Positions 31,889 to 40,299 of a DNA stretch of 64,000 nucleotides are shown one piece after another. Below the pieces are notes generated by a model. That model was not told the origin of the DNA. It made no database searches and saw only the letters and a program-made list of their open reading frames with translations. Each line of letters starts with the position of its first letter. The first letter of the stretch is position 1. This DNA comes from a virus. The stretch lies in IMG/VR virus record IMGVR_UViG_3300009502_000034, positions 1-64,000 of that record. One strand, 5' to 3'. The translations under genes were made by a program, and so were the position numbers.

Positions 31889-34800
31889 ATGTGGATGAGA
31901 TATGGTTCTCTTGTTGACATTAGTGTTTTAAACGAGAAAGAATTAACAGAAACAGGCATGATCAAAACAGCCAATCTAGCAAATGAGTGGAGAGAAATAG
32001 TAAAGAAGTCGTACACTCTTCCAACTTATGAAATACATGGCGAGTTAGATATGGACAACTTCGTGTACTTTCGTGCTAGGGCAATTTCTGCGGGTGAGAA
32101 ATATAGTTGCAACGGTAACGGAGATTATTTCCCAGCCGAAGAAATTAAGAAATCTATAGGGACGTTTGTAGGAAAAGGATTTTACATAGAACATAAATCC
32201 GATGATCCAGATAAAGCCGTCGGTATTATAGTATCAGCTAAGTATCTAGAGCCGGTCGACTACGCAGAATGCATAGTTGCCGTCAGCAAGAAAGATGCAC
32301 CAGATGTTTGTGAAGAGCTTATTAATCATCGTCTTAATGCAGTAAGCATGGGTTGTTTTTTAGCCGGGACCCCGGTGTTGCTATCAGACGGTGTCTCTGT
32401 CCCGATAGAAACGGTAGATGAGGGAAGTGAAGTAATATCGCACACAGGCAAGAATAGAGTTGTTACCCATGCAATTAAACAACACTATTCTGGAGATCTC
32501 TATAAAGTAAGTGTAAATGGTAATGGGAACGCCACCATAAACGCAACAGCGGAACACCCATTTTATGCCATAGTTAAAAATAAAAAGTGTGTGTGTGGAT
32601 GCGGTAGTGAGCTCCCTCAGAAAACAAATTCTTCTAAGAGGTCTTTTGATAGGCAATACATAACTGGTCATCATCAAAATGTAAAGAACAGCAATCCTAA
32701 GGCGGCTACTGCGTTATTAGAAGCTGTAGAGACAAAGATAGAGCCAAAGTTTGTTGAGGTAAAAGAATTAACGGTTGGCGATCTTCTGTTATGTCCGGTG
32801 TCATGCGATATTGTGGACTCAGGCATCACGGAAGGCCAAATGAAACTCATAGGTTACTTTTTGGCAGAGGGAAACTATCTTAAGCGTCAAGGTTCAGTTA
32901 GTGCTATTCAGTTTAATTTAAATAGCAATGAAGAATTTACTCTCGCAGAAGATATTATCAACTTAATTAAAAAAGAGTTTAACATAGTTGCCAAAAAATA
33001 TTTTTATACCACGAGACTGAGTTCTATGACCGTGCAGGCATGCGGCAAGGACCTGGCGCAGTGGTTTTACAAGCATTGTGGTGAATATTCTCATGGTAAG
33101 AAAATATCTTATGAGGTAGTACAAGAAGATCCGAAAAAACAGATCTCTCTGTTGGCTGGTTGGCTTAATGGAGATGGGCATTTACATATAGATGACACAC
33201 GTAAAACATTAACAGAGTGTACGACTTCTCCACTGCTAATAGAACAGTTAAGATATGTAGCCGCAAGATGTGGGATTCGTACGTATGTATCTGTCGCATC
33301 ACAGAGGGAAAATAGGATGCAAGCATACACGCTTGGGTTTTCTTTACCGTGTTCTAGTGAACTGATAAAGAAAACCAAATGGTCATCCGAAAAAATTGAT
33401 TTTGGTGATCCAAGCATAGCAAGCAAATTTGATAATTATTTAACATATCCTATAACAAATATAGAAAAAGAACATTATGATGGTATGGTTTATAATTTAG
33501 AAGTTGCGGATGACAACTCTTATATTGCCGGTGGGGTTAGTGTGCATAATTGTCTTTGCCATGAAGCCCAGTGTAGCGTGTGCGGAAATGTGGCACATAA
33601 CAATGACACCTTGTGCATGCACATGAAGCCTTATCTGGACGCAAAGGGAGAGATTCCTAACCCATCATTCATAAAGGGTAGGGAAGTATCTGCAGCGGTC
33701 TCAGTATTCAGCGGTATTAAGGCATTCAATGGAAGACACGTTGCATACGAAATTAACAGAAAATTAATATTCAATGAACTGTCCGGCGTTAAGAAACCTG
33801 CGGATAGGGATGCGAATATTTATACGAACACGATTATAGCAAATAAAAGGGAGGAAATAACCATGCCAGGAGAAAACCTGTTAGATAAGCTTTCTTATAA
33901 CGATTATAAGAATCTTAAAAAGGCGCTTGCTGAAGATGATGATGAATTTATCACCAAGATAGCCAAGAAGATTAAGGCTGAAATAGGCGAGACCGTAAAG
34001 AAAGAAGAAGAAAAAGAGGCAAAGAAGGACGAAGACAAAGAGAAGAAAGGTGACGATACTCCAGCTAAAGAAGAAAAAAAGCCGGAGGCTGCTAAGGTAG
34101 AGCCAGAGAAAAAGGCTCCCGAAGACGCAAAAGGTCAGATGAACAAGGTTAAAGAAGAAATTAAGGATCTTAAAGAAGAAATTAAGGAAGTAAAGGAAGA
34201 AATCAAAGAAGTAAAGGTTGATGTGTCAGAAGTGTCTAATGAAGAAAAGGCTGAAGTAAAAGAGGAAAAGAAGGAGGGCGAGGAAGAAGCAGCGGAAGTG
34301 CCAGAAGAAGCAGGAGAAGATAAACTTGAGATGAGCGATGATGAGCTGCAAAAAGCACTCGACGAAATCAATAGCGGCACGGAAGAGGGCGCACCAGCCG
34401 AGGGAGCACCGGCAGCACTTAGCGCAGAGGCTCCAGTTCCTGAAGCAAGTAATTTACTGCCAGAGGCCGAGGGAGCACCCCTTGCAGCTGCGGCATCACA
34501 AAATAGCAATATAAAGGAGGGAAACATCATGAATCTAGTTTATGTACCAGGATCAACATTTGAAACGTCATATTTTGTCGCCTCAAACGATAAAGGGGAT
34601 AAAAAGGCTCTTAAGGCTTCAGAGGTAATCCCGGCCGCAATTCAGGAAAAAATACTAAAAGAGGCCACCGATGTTCCTAAGACAGAAGATGTTATAGCGA
34701 ACATTGTTAAGGCTTGCGAATCATCTTATGATAATTTTGTTAAGATGGCAAGCGACAAAGAAGGATTTTCTAAGAAAGCGTATGACTTCTTTGCTTTTAA

Positions 34801-35371
34801 AATGGAGAATGCGCCTAAGTCTGAAAATGGCACAGAACCCATCATGGCTCTAAATGAGAAAGAAGTGGCGAGTAAAGAAAAGGCCACAAGGTCAGCGCCC
34901 AAAACCATATCGACCTACTACAATAGGTTGCCTGGTTCCACAGTTGCTGAGCCAGAAATAGCTCTTAATCTTAAGAGTGCTCTTGATGAAACTACAAAGA
35001 CCGTTGAAAGCTTAAAGAAAATAATTGCTGAGAAAGATGCAACCATCTCTAAGCTCTCTACCGACCTTGACGTAGTTTCGAAGAAAGTGAAAGCAGAAGA
35101 TGTATCAAAGGTACTTGAAGGCGTCACTGTCACCGACGAAGACAAAACCAGACTTTCAGAACAGCTTTCAACCCTTAGCGAACCTCAGCTTGCACTGGTT
35201 AATGAGATAGTTAAGACAGCAAAAGTAAGGGAAGTAAGGGCTTCAATCTCCGCAGGTGATAATGCACCTCAGATAATCAAAGATGAGACCGGAAACGAAT
35301 CGCCAGTTGAATCTTTAATTCATACTTGGATCGACCTCACGGACGCCAAGAATTCTAGCAACGAGCAGTAA
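31889..35371 (+). CDS. prohead protease with intein, continuous with scaffold-like region
   Basis: Residues 1-155 and 555 to about 650 form the protease: YIEHKSDDP with His102, then NAVSMG with Ser153, and after the intein CSVCGN and VYEIN-like YEINRKL. The His/Ser pair fits the phage prohead serine protease fold. The intein is residues 156-554. After about residue 655 the frame continues through a very acidic Lys/Glu coiled coil (700-800), Ala/Pro-rich linkers and a helical C-terminus, as in core or scaffold proteins. In-frame internal starts with strong ribosome binding sites occur at 33863 and 34529. Confidence 0.8.
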   Translation: MWMRYGSLVDISVLNEKELTETGMIKTANLANEWREIVKKSYTLPTYEIHGELDMDNFVYFRARAISAGEKYSCNGNGDYFPAEEIKKSIGTFVGKGFYIEHKSDDPDKAVGIIVSAKYLEPVDYAECIVAVSKKDAPDVCEELINHRLNAVSMGCFLAGTPVLLSDGVSVPIETVDEGSEVISHTGKNRVVTHAIKQHYSGDLYKVSVNGNGNATINATAEHPFYAIVKNKKCVCGCGSELPQKTNSSKRSFDRQYITGHHQNVKNSNPKAATALLEAVETKIEPKFVEVKELTVGDLLLCPVSCDIVDSGITEGQMKLIGYFLAEGNYLKRQGSVSAIQFNLNSNEEFTLAEDIINLIKKEFNIVAKKYFYTTRLSSMTVQACGKDLAQWFYKHCGEYSHGKKISYEVVQEDPKKQISLLAGWLNGDGHLHIDDTRKTLTECTTSPLLIEQLRYVAARCGIRTYVSVASQRENRMQAYTLGFSLPCSSELIKKTKWSSEKIDFGDPSIASKFDNYLTYPITNIEKEHYDGMVYNLEVADDNSYIAGGVSVHNCLCHEAQCSVCGNVAHNNDTLCMHMKPYLDAKGEIPNPSFIKGREVSAAVSVFSGIKAFNGRHVAYEINRKLIFNELSGVKKPADRDANIYTNTIIANKREEITMPGENLLDKLSYNDYKNLKKALAEDDDEFITKIAKKIKAEIGETVKKEEEKEAKKDEDKEKKGDDTPAKEEKKPEAAKVEPEKKAPEDAKGQMNKVKEEIKDLKEEIKEVKEEIKEVKVDVSEVSNEEKAEVKEEKKEGEEEAAEVPEEAGEDKLEMSDDELQKALDEINSGTEEGAPAEGAPAALSAEAPVPEASNLLPEAEGAPLAAAASQNSNIKEGNIMNLVYVPGSTFETSYFVASNDKGDKKALKASEVIPAAIQEKILKEATDVPKTEDVIANIVKACESSYDNFVKMASDKEGFSKKAYDFFAFKMENAPKSENGTEPIMALNEKEVASKEKATRSAPKTISTYYNRLPGSTVAEPEIALNLKSALDETTKTVESLKKIIAEKDATISKLSTDLDVVSKKVKAEDVSKVLEGVTVTDEDKTRLSEQLSTLSEPQLALVNEIVKTAKVREVRASISAGDNAPQIIKDETGNESPVESLIHTWIDLTDAKNSSNEQ
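32354..33550 (+). mobile_element. prohead-protease intein (399 aa), LAGLIDADG type
   Basis: Starts at Cys156 (CFLAGTPVLLSDG) and ends VSVHN before Cys555. Block B is ATAEHPFYA. A Cys cluster (CVCGCG...GHH) sits after block B. LAGLIDADG motifs are LIGYFLAEGN and LLAGWLNGDG. All splice residues are canonical. Insertion is directly after the SMG catalytic motif. Confidence 0.92.
33863..35371 (+). CDS. putative nested scaffold protein, internal start 1
   Basis: GGGAGG (33849-33854) lies at good distance ahead of ATG 33863, in frame with the protease. The product would be 502 residues starting MPGENLLDKLSYNDY, free of the protease domain. The layout recalls lambda C/Nu3, where a scaffold starts inside the protease gene. 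Confidence 0.55.
   Translation: MPGENLLDKLSYNDYKNLKKALAEDDDEFITKIAKKIKAEIGETVKKEEEKEAKKDEDKEKKGDDTPAKEEKKPEAAKVEPEKKAPEDAKGQMNKVKEEIKDLKEEIKEVKEEIKEVKVDVSEVSNEEKAEVKEEKKEGEEEAAEVPEEAGEDKLEMSDDELQKALDEINSGTEEGAPAEGAPAALSAEAPVPEASNLLPEAEGAPLAAAASQNSNIKEGNIMNLVYVPGSTFETSYFVASNDKGDKKALKASEVIPAAIQEKILKEATDVPKTEDVIANIVKACESSYDNFVKMASDKEGFSKKAYDFFAFKMENAPKSENGTEPIMALNEKEVASKEKATRSAPKTISTYYNRLPGSTVAEPEIALNLKSALDETTKTVESLKKIIAEKDATISKLSTDLDVVSKKVKAEDVSKVLEGVTVTDEDKTRLSEQLSTLSEPQLALVNEIVKTAKVREVRASISAGDNAPQIIKDETGNESPVESLIHTWIDLTDAKNSSNEQ
34529..35371 (+). CDS. putative nested C-terminal product, internal start 2
   Basis: AAAGGAGGG precedes ATG 34529, again in the same frame. The 280-residue product starts MNLVYVPGSTFETSYF and is helical and soluble. 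It could be a second scaffold or core component. Confidence 0.5.
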   Translation: MNLVYVPGSTFETSYFVASNDKGDKKALKASEVIPAAIQEKILKEATDVPKTEDVIANIVKACESSYDNFVKMASDKEGFSKKAYDFFAFKMENAPKSENGTEPIMALNEKEVASKEKATRSAPKTISTYYNRLPGSTVAEPEIALNLKSALDETTKTVESLKKIIAEKDATISKLSTDLDVVSKKVKAEDVSKVLEGVTVTDEDKTRLSEQLSTLSEPQLALVNEIVKTAKVREVRASISAGDNAPQIIKDETGNESPVESLIHTWIDLTDAKNSSNEQ

Positions 35372-35397
35372 AATTTAATTAAGGAGGAAGACGGTTT

Positions 35398-35907
35398 ATG
35401 ATAAACGAAAGTTTGAACCAAACAATATTCACGCATGGCATAAATATTGAAAAAGCCCTGCTTGAATGGAACGATGCCACCGTTACCGCAGCGGTTACCA
35501 TTAACGCCGGCGGATGCGTAAGGCTCGATTCTACCACAGGTCCTGCAACACTCGTCCCCGTCACTACGGACGTGAAGGTTCTTGGTCTTGCGAAATCCAA
35601 CAAGAACATCTATGTCGACGAAGTCGGCGGGGCACTCGGAGGTATCTACGGCTCTGGGAAAATGGGAGTAATAATCAAAGGCATAGTAACACTTATGTCT
35701 AACTACTACCAGGATCCAGTAACCGGGGTTATCAATGAGTTCAAAACCTTTGACGGAACTTCGTTCACAAAAGGTGCCGCAGTATATGCGTCAGCCACAA
35801 GCATCATCAATACTACTGGTGCTTCTGGTACGACTAACTGTAAAGTTGGATCAGTGCTGGATTACAATAGCACGACCAAAACACTTCAAATTCTAGTTGA
35901 CTGCTAA
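35398..35907 (+). CDS. capsid decoration-like protein (169 aa)
   Basis: AAGGAGGAAG precedes the ATG. Val/Thr/Gly/Ala-rich and probably all beta. Position between protease and major capsid gene is typical of head decoration or stabilisation proteins. Codons look optimised like those of the capsid gene. Identification rests on context and composition. Confidence 0.6.
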   Translation: MINESLNQTIFTHGINIEKALLEWNDATVTAAVTINAGGCVRLDSTTGPATLVPVTTDVKVLGLAKSNKNIYVDEVGGALGGIYGSGKMGVIIKGIVTLMSNYYQDPVTGVINEFKTFDGTSFTKGAAVYASATSIINTTGASGTTNCKVGSVLDYNSTTKTLQILVDC

Positions 35908-35924
35908 TAAAGGAGGAGAATAAT

Positions 35925-36134
35925 ATGATAGGCAAACTTTCCAATCTAACATCGAGAGACAAGGATAATTTCATCAAAGAATTGATGAAAGTATCCGAAA
36001 AAGTCCTCGGCGAAGAAGGCATGACTAAATCAGCTTCAGCGACCGTACCGTACAACGCTATGTCGACGAAGGCTGAATCTGCTTTCAACGCAATTTTCAC
36101 AGGCCCCAACGGCCTTAAGAGGGTCGCATTCGCT
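35925..36134 (+). CDS. major capsid protein, exon 1
   Basis: AAAGGAGGAG precedes the ATG. It encodes 70 residues ending GLKRVAFA. The frame would run on to a TAG at 36141-36143 inside the intron. The splice after GCT joins codon-to-codon with exon 2 at 37012, giving a protein of about 329 residues. See exon 2 for fold evidence. Confidence 0.75.
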
Positions 36135-37011
36135 AGACAGTAGTATGGCGCTTTTACGGGAAACCGTAACCGAAACGTGAAATATGCTAGGAACTCCTTA
36201 GAGCCTCAACCACCGAAGAGTTAAAGTGTTGAGGATTGGACAACCAGCAGGAGGTTCAAGATGGGACATAAAAGAGTAAACAATCTCGCAATGACTTATG
36301 AGTTGGGATATGTGATAGGCGTATATTTTGGCGATGGTAGCATATGCAGTAGTGCCACCGAACAAAATAAGGGCAAGTCCTGGTTCTCTTTAACTACTAT
36401 AGATTTAGAGTTTGCAGAGTATGTTAAAGAGTGTTTGTCTATGTTTGTTGGTCCAATAGAAGGCGGGATCAATCACTACATAGATAAGAGATCTGGGAGA
36501 AAGCCGCAGAATCACTTGAGGGTAACTGCTTCAGATTTCTGTAGAGCAATATCGACAATCACAATGAATAAGACAAAGATACCAGAGATCGTTTACAATC
36601 ATCAATCAGTCAAACAAGGTTTCATAGAAGGCTTCCTTGATTCTGAGGGATGGGTAAGCAAAACTAAAGAAATTTGTAACAATCCAAAATCTAAGTATTA
36701 TGGACACAATCAATATAGAATAGGTTTTGGTTGTACAAATAAAGAAGTAATGAAGATAATGGGAAACTTTCTTTTTGAGTTTGGAGTTCAGATAAATCAG
36801 ATGAATGAGGCTCCAATACCGTCAGGAAAGACATTTTATCGTTACTTCATGAATATAGATAGTTTTGTTAACTCACCGCTCAAGTTCATAATTAAGAGGA
36901 AGCAAGATAGATTGATTGAATATAAAAGTCTTATCACCTCCCCAGAGACTACCAATCACAGCCCGCAGAAATAGGGTTAAGGTATAGTCCGATCTTCATA
37001 GAAATATGAAG
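36135..37011 (+). mobile_element. group I intron in the capsid gene (877 nt)
   Basis: It begins after a U (CGCT/AGACAG) and ends at a G. CGCT can pair with GGCG at 36146 as P1. The 3' part carries AAGGTATAGTCC, the S-like core segment of group I introns, followed by a TTCATA...TATGAA hairpin. It carries a LAGLIDADG gene. Splice sites are inferred from frame plus the group I rule. Confidence 0.75.
36261..36974 (+). CDS. intron-encoded LAGLIDADG homing endonuclease
   Basis: CAGGAGG precedes the ATG. 237 aa with two motifs, YVIGVYFGDGSI near residue 17 and FIEGFLDSEGWV near residue 118, so a single-chain two-motif enzyme. Both motif acidic residues (D and E) are present. It should cut the intron-less capsid gene and spread the intron. 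It may also assist splicing. Confidence 0.9.
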   Translation: MGHKRVNNLAMTYELGYVIGVYFGDGSICSSATEQNKGKSWFSLTTIDLEFAEYVKECLSMFVGPIEGGINHYIDKRSGRKPQNHLRVTASDFCRAISTITMNKTKIPEIVYNHQSVKQGFIEGFLDSEGWVSKTKEICNNPKSKYYGHNQYRIGFGCTNKEVMKIMGNFLFEFGVQINQMNEAPIPSGKTFYRYFMNIDSFVNSPLKFIIKRKQDRLIEYKSLITSPETTNHSPQK

Positions 37012-37791
37012 CTAACAGAAATGATGCAGGTCCCTCTTAAGAACCGTCTTGACTACGTGGCAATCGGCCGTAACAGAATGATCCTCGTAGACGAAATACC
37101 TCAGGGTGAGGTGCCAATATACGACCTTGATATTCCTGAATTCGGCGCCGTTACTATCGCTTCTCGTGGAGAACCACCCCACTTTCAAACGAACATCAAA
37201 AGGCTCCAGTTCCCCACTTTCCCTCTTACCATCGATCATGAGTTGAAATGGGAAGAGATTCAGATTCGTAGATATCCTGCATTTGATAGGGCGAAGGAAC
37301 GTGTTGCCATATCAATGGCTATTGCAGAAGACGATCTGATAATCTCCACGCTTGCAACCGCAGTAAAGAACGGTCCCAACACTTCGTTCACAGCTTCTTC
37401 CGTGACAAGGTATGCTATAGCGGATGCTTTCAAACAGATCCTCAGCAACCAGTTAATAGTCGGCGGAATTGCGATGAACCCAGCGCAGTATGCGGACATT
37501 CTTAAATGGAATACCAGCGACCTTGACCAGGTTTCCGTAAATACCATAATCGAGACTGGGCTTTTCGGCTCAATCTTTGGTTCCAAAATGATGGTCTCCA
37601 CCAGGATACCAGCAGGAACAGTTTATGTTTTTACTACTCCTGACAAGCTCGGAAGGCTTCCAGAACGTAAGGGTGTTGAAGTCAAGATATTTGACAACAT
37701 ACCTAGGGCGCAATATGATATAGTTGGTTTCGAGCAGATCGGAATCGGCATTCATAATACGGCCGGCATTACCAGCTTTACGATCGCTTAA
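37012..37791 (+). CDS. major capsid protein, exon 2
   Basis: Encodes 259 residues starting LTEMMQVPLKNRLDYVAIGR. IPQGEVPIYDLDI, later SMAIAEDDLIISTL and a C-terminal VFTTPDKLGRLP look like the P- and A-domain pattern of HK97-fold capsids in jumbo phages. The in-frame ATG at 37006 lacks a ribosome binding site, so it is not an independent gene. A strong terminator follows. Confidence 0.78.
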   Translation, partial: LTEMMQVPLKNRLDYVAIGRNRMILVDEIPQGEVPIYDLDIPEFGAVTIASRGEPPHFQTNIKRLQFPTFPLTIDHELKWEEIQIRRYPAFDRAKERVAISMAIAEDDLIISTLATAVKNGPNTSFTASSVTRYAIADAFKQILSNQLIVGGIAMNPAQYADILKWNTSDLDQVSVNTIIETGLFGSIFGSKMMVSTRIPAGTVYVFTTPDKLGRLPERKGVEVKIFDNIPRAQYDIVGFEQIGIGIHNTAGITSFTIA

Positions 37792-37804
37792 TACCGTTTG
37801 ACAG

Positions 37805-37840
37805 ATAGGGAGTGTGGTTCTACTCCACACTCCCTATTTT
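37805..37840 (+). terminator. rho-independent terminator after the capsid gene
   Basis: A perfect 13-bp stem ATAGGGAGTGTGG/CCACACTCCCTAT with a seven-base loop and a TTTT tail, 13 bases after the capsid stop. The strongest terminator in the window. Confidence 0.9.
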
Positions 37841-37864
37841 AAAATGAAAAGAATGGAGGACGAT

Positions 37865-38233
37865 ATGAAAATCAAGCTAAGTATGCGACTTAAGCTATAC
37901 TGGTTGTACGCTAAGTTGTTCGTGTTTAACCCGCCATATAGCGCCATAAAGTATATGATAAAAAAAATCACTAATTATATATCGTTTATTACTAGGTCAT
38001 CAGTGGTTTTTATTTTATCATATATTATAACATATGAAGTTCTTGCAGCAGCTCTTTTGAGGAAAAGCAATAAGAGTGTAAAACTATTGCAAGAACTTTT
38101 TGATTTTAATACAGAGATAGAAAAAATAATCAATAAGCTAACATTTGAGCCTCTCCCAGAAATTAAACCGGAAGAACAAGAAAAGTTAGCAGCCGAAGCC
38201 GAACCAGTAAAGCCTTCGTGGCTTAAAAAATAG
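37865..38233 (+). CDS. membrane-associated hypothetical protein (122 aa)
   Basis: Start at ATG 37865 after GGAGGAC; an earlier in-frame ATG would overlap the terminator. A basic aromatic N-terminus, a hydrophobic helix at about 43-63 and a Glu/Pro-rich tail. Function unknown. Confidence 0.55.
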   Translation: MKIKLSMRLKLYWLYAKLFVFNPPYSAIKYMIKKITNYISFITRSSVVFILSYIITYEVLAAALLRKSNKSVKLLQELFDFNTEIEKIINKLTFEPLPEIKPEEQEKLAAEAEPVKPSWLKK

Positions 38234-38255
38234 AACCTGAACCGAGGAGGAACAT

Positions 38256-38945
38256 ATGAAGTTTGTAAATTTGACCGAAACGATTGTACTTCTGTATGAC
38301 GATTCTAAGATGCATGGGCAGATAATGCCGGGTGGAATTTCCCTGGATATAGACGATAAAGTTGTAAAGGAATCTACCGCTATTCAGAAATTCTTGATGA
38401 ATGGGATAATTAAAGAATACGAGGGAGAGAAGGTTAAAGAAAGAACCCCTCGCCTTAGCGTCCCTTCAGTTATAGCAAAAGAGTCAATAAACAGGCCAGA
38501 CAGCACAATAGAGACAGTGGCGCAGCCTCCGCAGGTGAAAGTACAGGCTCACGTCGCAGCGGTTATACCAGACATAGAATCAATGGATTTTGTGCCAGGA
38601 CTTGGTGACGAAGGTGAGATGGTCATTAAGAGTAAGAAAGACCCAATAGGCGGGACATCTGAAAAGATATCCACGGTTATTAAAGAAAGAACAACAAAGG
38701 CCGGTAAGGCGCTAAAGGCATCTCTGGAAAAGGCCGAAGAAGATATTATGGCTGATAGGGCAGAAAGAGAGAAGCAGGCTAACGCTCCTGAGGAAATTAA
38801 GAAATTTATAGCTCAGAAATTTATGGCTAAAAAATGGGCTATATTAAAGTCTTTAGACAAAGAGTTCCTGAAGACCATAGCAGATTATGATAGTTCTGTC
38901 GCAGCTCTTGTTGAGCAGAGATTAACAGAACTAGAAAAAAACTAA
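38256..38945 (+). CDS. head/neck-region hypothetical protein (229 aa)
   Basis: GAGGAGG precedes the ATG. Small beta-rich start, disordered Pro/Val-rich middle, long charged helix (about 140-190) and a helical end. It follows the capsid gene, where head-completion genes usually lie. Not recognised. Confidence 0.6.
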   Translation: MKFVNLTETIVLLYDDSKMHGQIMPGGISLDIDDKVVKESTAIQKFLMNGIIKEYEGEKVKERTPRLSVPSVIAKESINRPDSTIETVAQPPQVKVQAHVAAVIPDIESMDFVPGLGDEGEMVIKSKKDPIGGTSEKISTVIKERTTKAGKALKASLEKAEEDIMADRAEREKQANAPEEIKKFIAQKFMAKKWAILKSLDKEFLKTIADYDSSVAALVEQRLTELEKN

Positions 38946-38964
38946 GCTTTTTAAAGGAGCTGAT

Positions 38965-39474
38965 ATGAACGTCAAAGTGAATCTCCGTGTGTATAAGAGA
39001 ACAGATGAACAGATCATTTTGTTCTGGAATAATGATATGCTGAACGACGATCAGACGGGCTCCGTCAAGATTTATCTCATAGATAAGTCAGAGGAATCCG
39101 AAGATCCTAGTCCAAAAGACGTTAAGGATATGAAGGAAATAAAGTTTCTTAGCGCAGATGCAAACAAGCTTAAGGATTTGGGCACAGCCAAGAACGTTTC
39201 AATAGCTGTTATAGATCAGGCTGAAAATGGTATAGACTCGAGCAGAAGCGTACTTATTAGATTGGAGCTAGGTGTTGCTAGCAAGATAACATCTTTCCTG
39301 AGAATCTCTCCTGCCGGGGTATTGCCCATGTTTGAGAGGGATTCAAAAAATCAGCATGTTCAGTTATTTGGCTTTTGCAAGGAGAAGAACATGTGGGGGA
39401 AGGTGCCTCTTGTTAAAACAAAATCTGGCCAATACGCAATCCCTATGGTGATTATAGAAGACCAGACTAAATAA
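38965..39474 (+). CDS. head/neck-region hypothetical protein (169 aa)
   Basis: AAAGGAGC precedes the ATG. Predicted mixed beta with a central acidic loop. The ending QYAIPMVIIEDQ looks beta. Probably structural by context. Function unknown. Confidence 0.6.
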   Translation: MNVKVNLRVYKRTDEQIILFWNNDMLNDDQTGSVKIYLIDKSEESEDPSPKDVKDMKEIKFLSADANKLKDLGTAKNVSIAVIDQAENGIDSSRSVLIRLELGVASKITSFLRISPAGVLPMFERDSKNQHVQLFGFCKEKNMWGKVPLVKTKSGQYAIPMVIIEDQTK

Positions 39475-39486
39475 AATGGAGAGGCT

Positions 39487-40221
39487 ATGAGTATTTCGAT
39501 TTTTTGGGACATACCTGTTGCTATTATTAACACTCAGAATTTCGACAAAGTTAATATTTATAAAAGCACTGGAGAAAATTCAGATTACTCTCTATTGGTG
39601 CAAATCGATTCAAAGACGGCTGGTGCTTGGGTTAGGTCTTATACAGACATTTCCCCAGACGCTAGCCGCTCTCTTTTCTATCTCATAAAGTTTTTTGATT
39701 CAGTGGCTAATGTTGAGACACAATTTTATTTAACATTCTTCCCATTGACGCCGAAAGAGTTAAGATTAACGTCTTGGCTTCGTGGCTGGCTTCCATCAAT
39801 TATGCTTCAAAATACGACCGATGAAACGTTGCGTGTAGCTTTAACAATGGCGGTACACAATTTTAACGTCTATCCCCCGGAAACTAGATTCACCATAGAT
39901 AATTTTCCAGAAGAGTATCTTGGGTTGTTAATCATGCAGGCACAGATAACGTTCTGTATGTATTCATATATTGGCATAGGTATTAAAGATTTTAGTTATG
40001 GAGATCAGGGCCTGTCTCTAACAATAGACAGGGGCGAGAAGATACGCAGTGCAATGGAAGACGTTTTAAAAGTTTACAACGAACTTCTTAGCATATCTAA
40101 GCTTAATTTTATGAGCATGGGCATTGGAATGGGCACGACACAACTTCCTGTTTCGCTCGGCGGAAACCTCGGTAGAAATACACTTTCTGTGCTGGATATC
40201 TTCCAAAGCCTTGGTAGGTAA
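39487..40221 (+). CDS. neck-like structural protein (244 aa)
   Basis: Residues 1-85 look like a fibronectin-III-type domain (VNIYKSTG, YTDISPD, FYLIKFFD). The C-terminal 150 residues are helical. FN3-helical fusions are common in head and neck proteins, and another FN3-start protein lies at 55408. Exact role unknown. Confidence 0.6.
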   Translation: MSISIFWDIPVAIINTQNFDKVNIYKSTGENSDYSLLVQIDSKTAGAWVRSYTDISPDASRSLFYLIKFFDSVANVETQFYLTFFPLTPKELRLTSWLRGWLPSIMLQNTTDETLRVALTMAVHNFNVYPPETRFTIDNFPEEYLGLLIMQAQITFCMYSYIGIGIKDFSYGDQGLSLTIDRGEKIRSAMEDVLKVYNELLSISKLNFMSMGIGMGTTQLPVSLGGNLGRNTLSVLDIFQSLGR

Positions 40222-40260
40222 AGGGGTTTTATCGAGATAATGGATGGTACATATAAACAA

Positions 40261-40280
40261 AAGATAAATAAATTTATCTT
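40261..40280 (+). terminator. weak terminator-like hairpin
   Basis: An eight-base stem AAGATAAA/TTTATCTT with a TAAA loop lies in the 78-base gap after 40221. AT-rich and without a clear U-run, so weak. Confidence 0.35.
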
Positions 40281-40299
40281 CCAAAACTAGGAGACCAAT

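Noticed and set aside
37006-37791. Exon 2 of the capsid gene as an independent gene starting at ATG 37006
   Set aside because: There is no ribosome binding site, the first codons belong to intron sequence, and the upstream 70 residues are needed for a normal capsid N-terminus.
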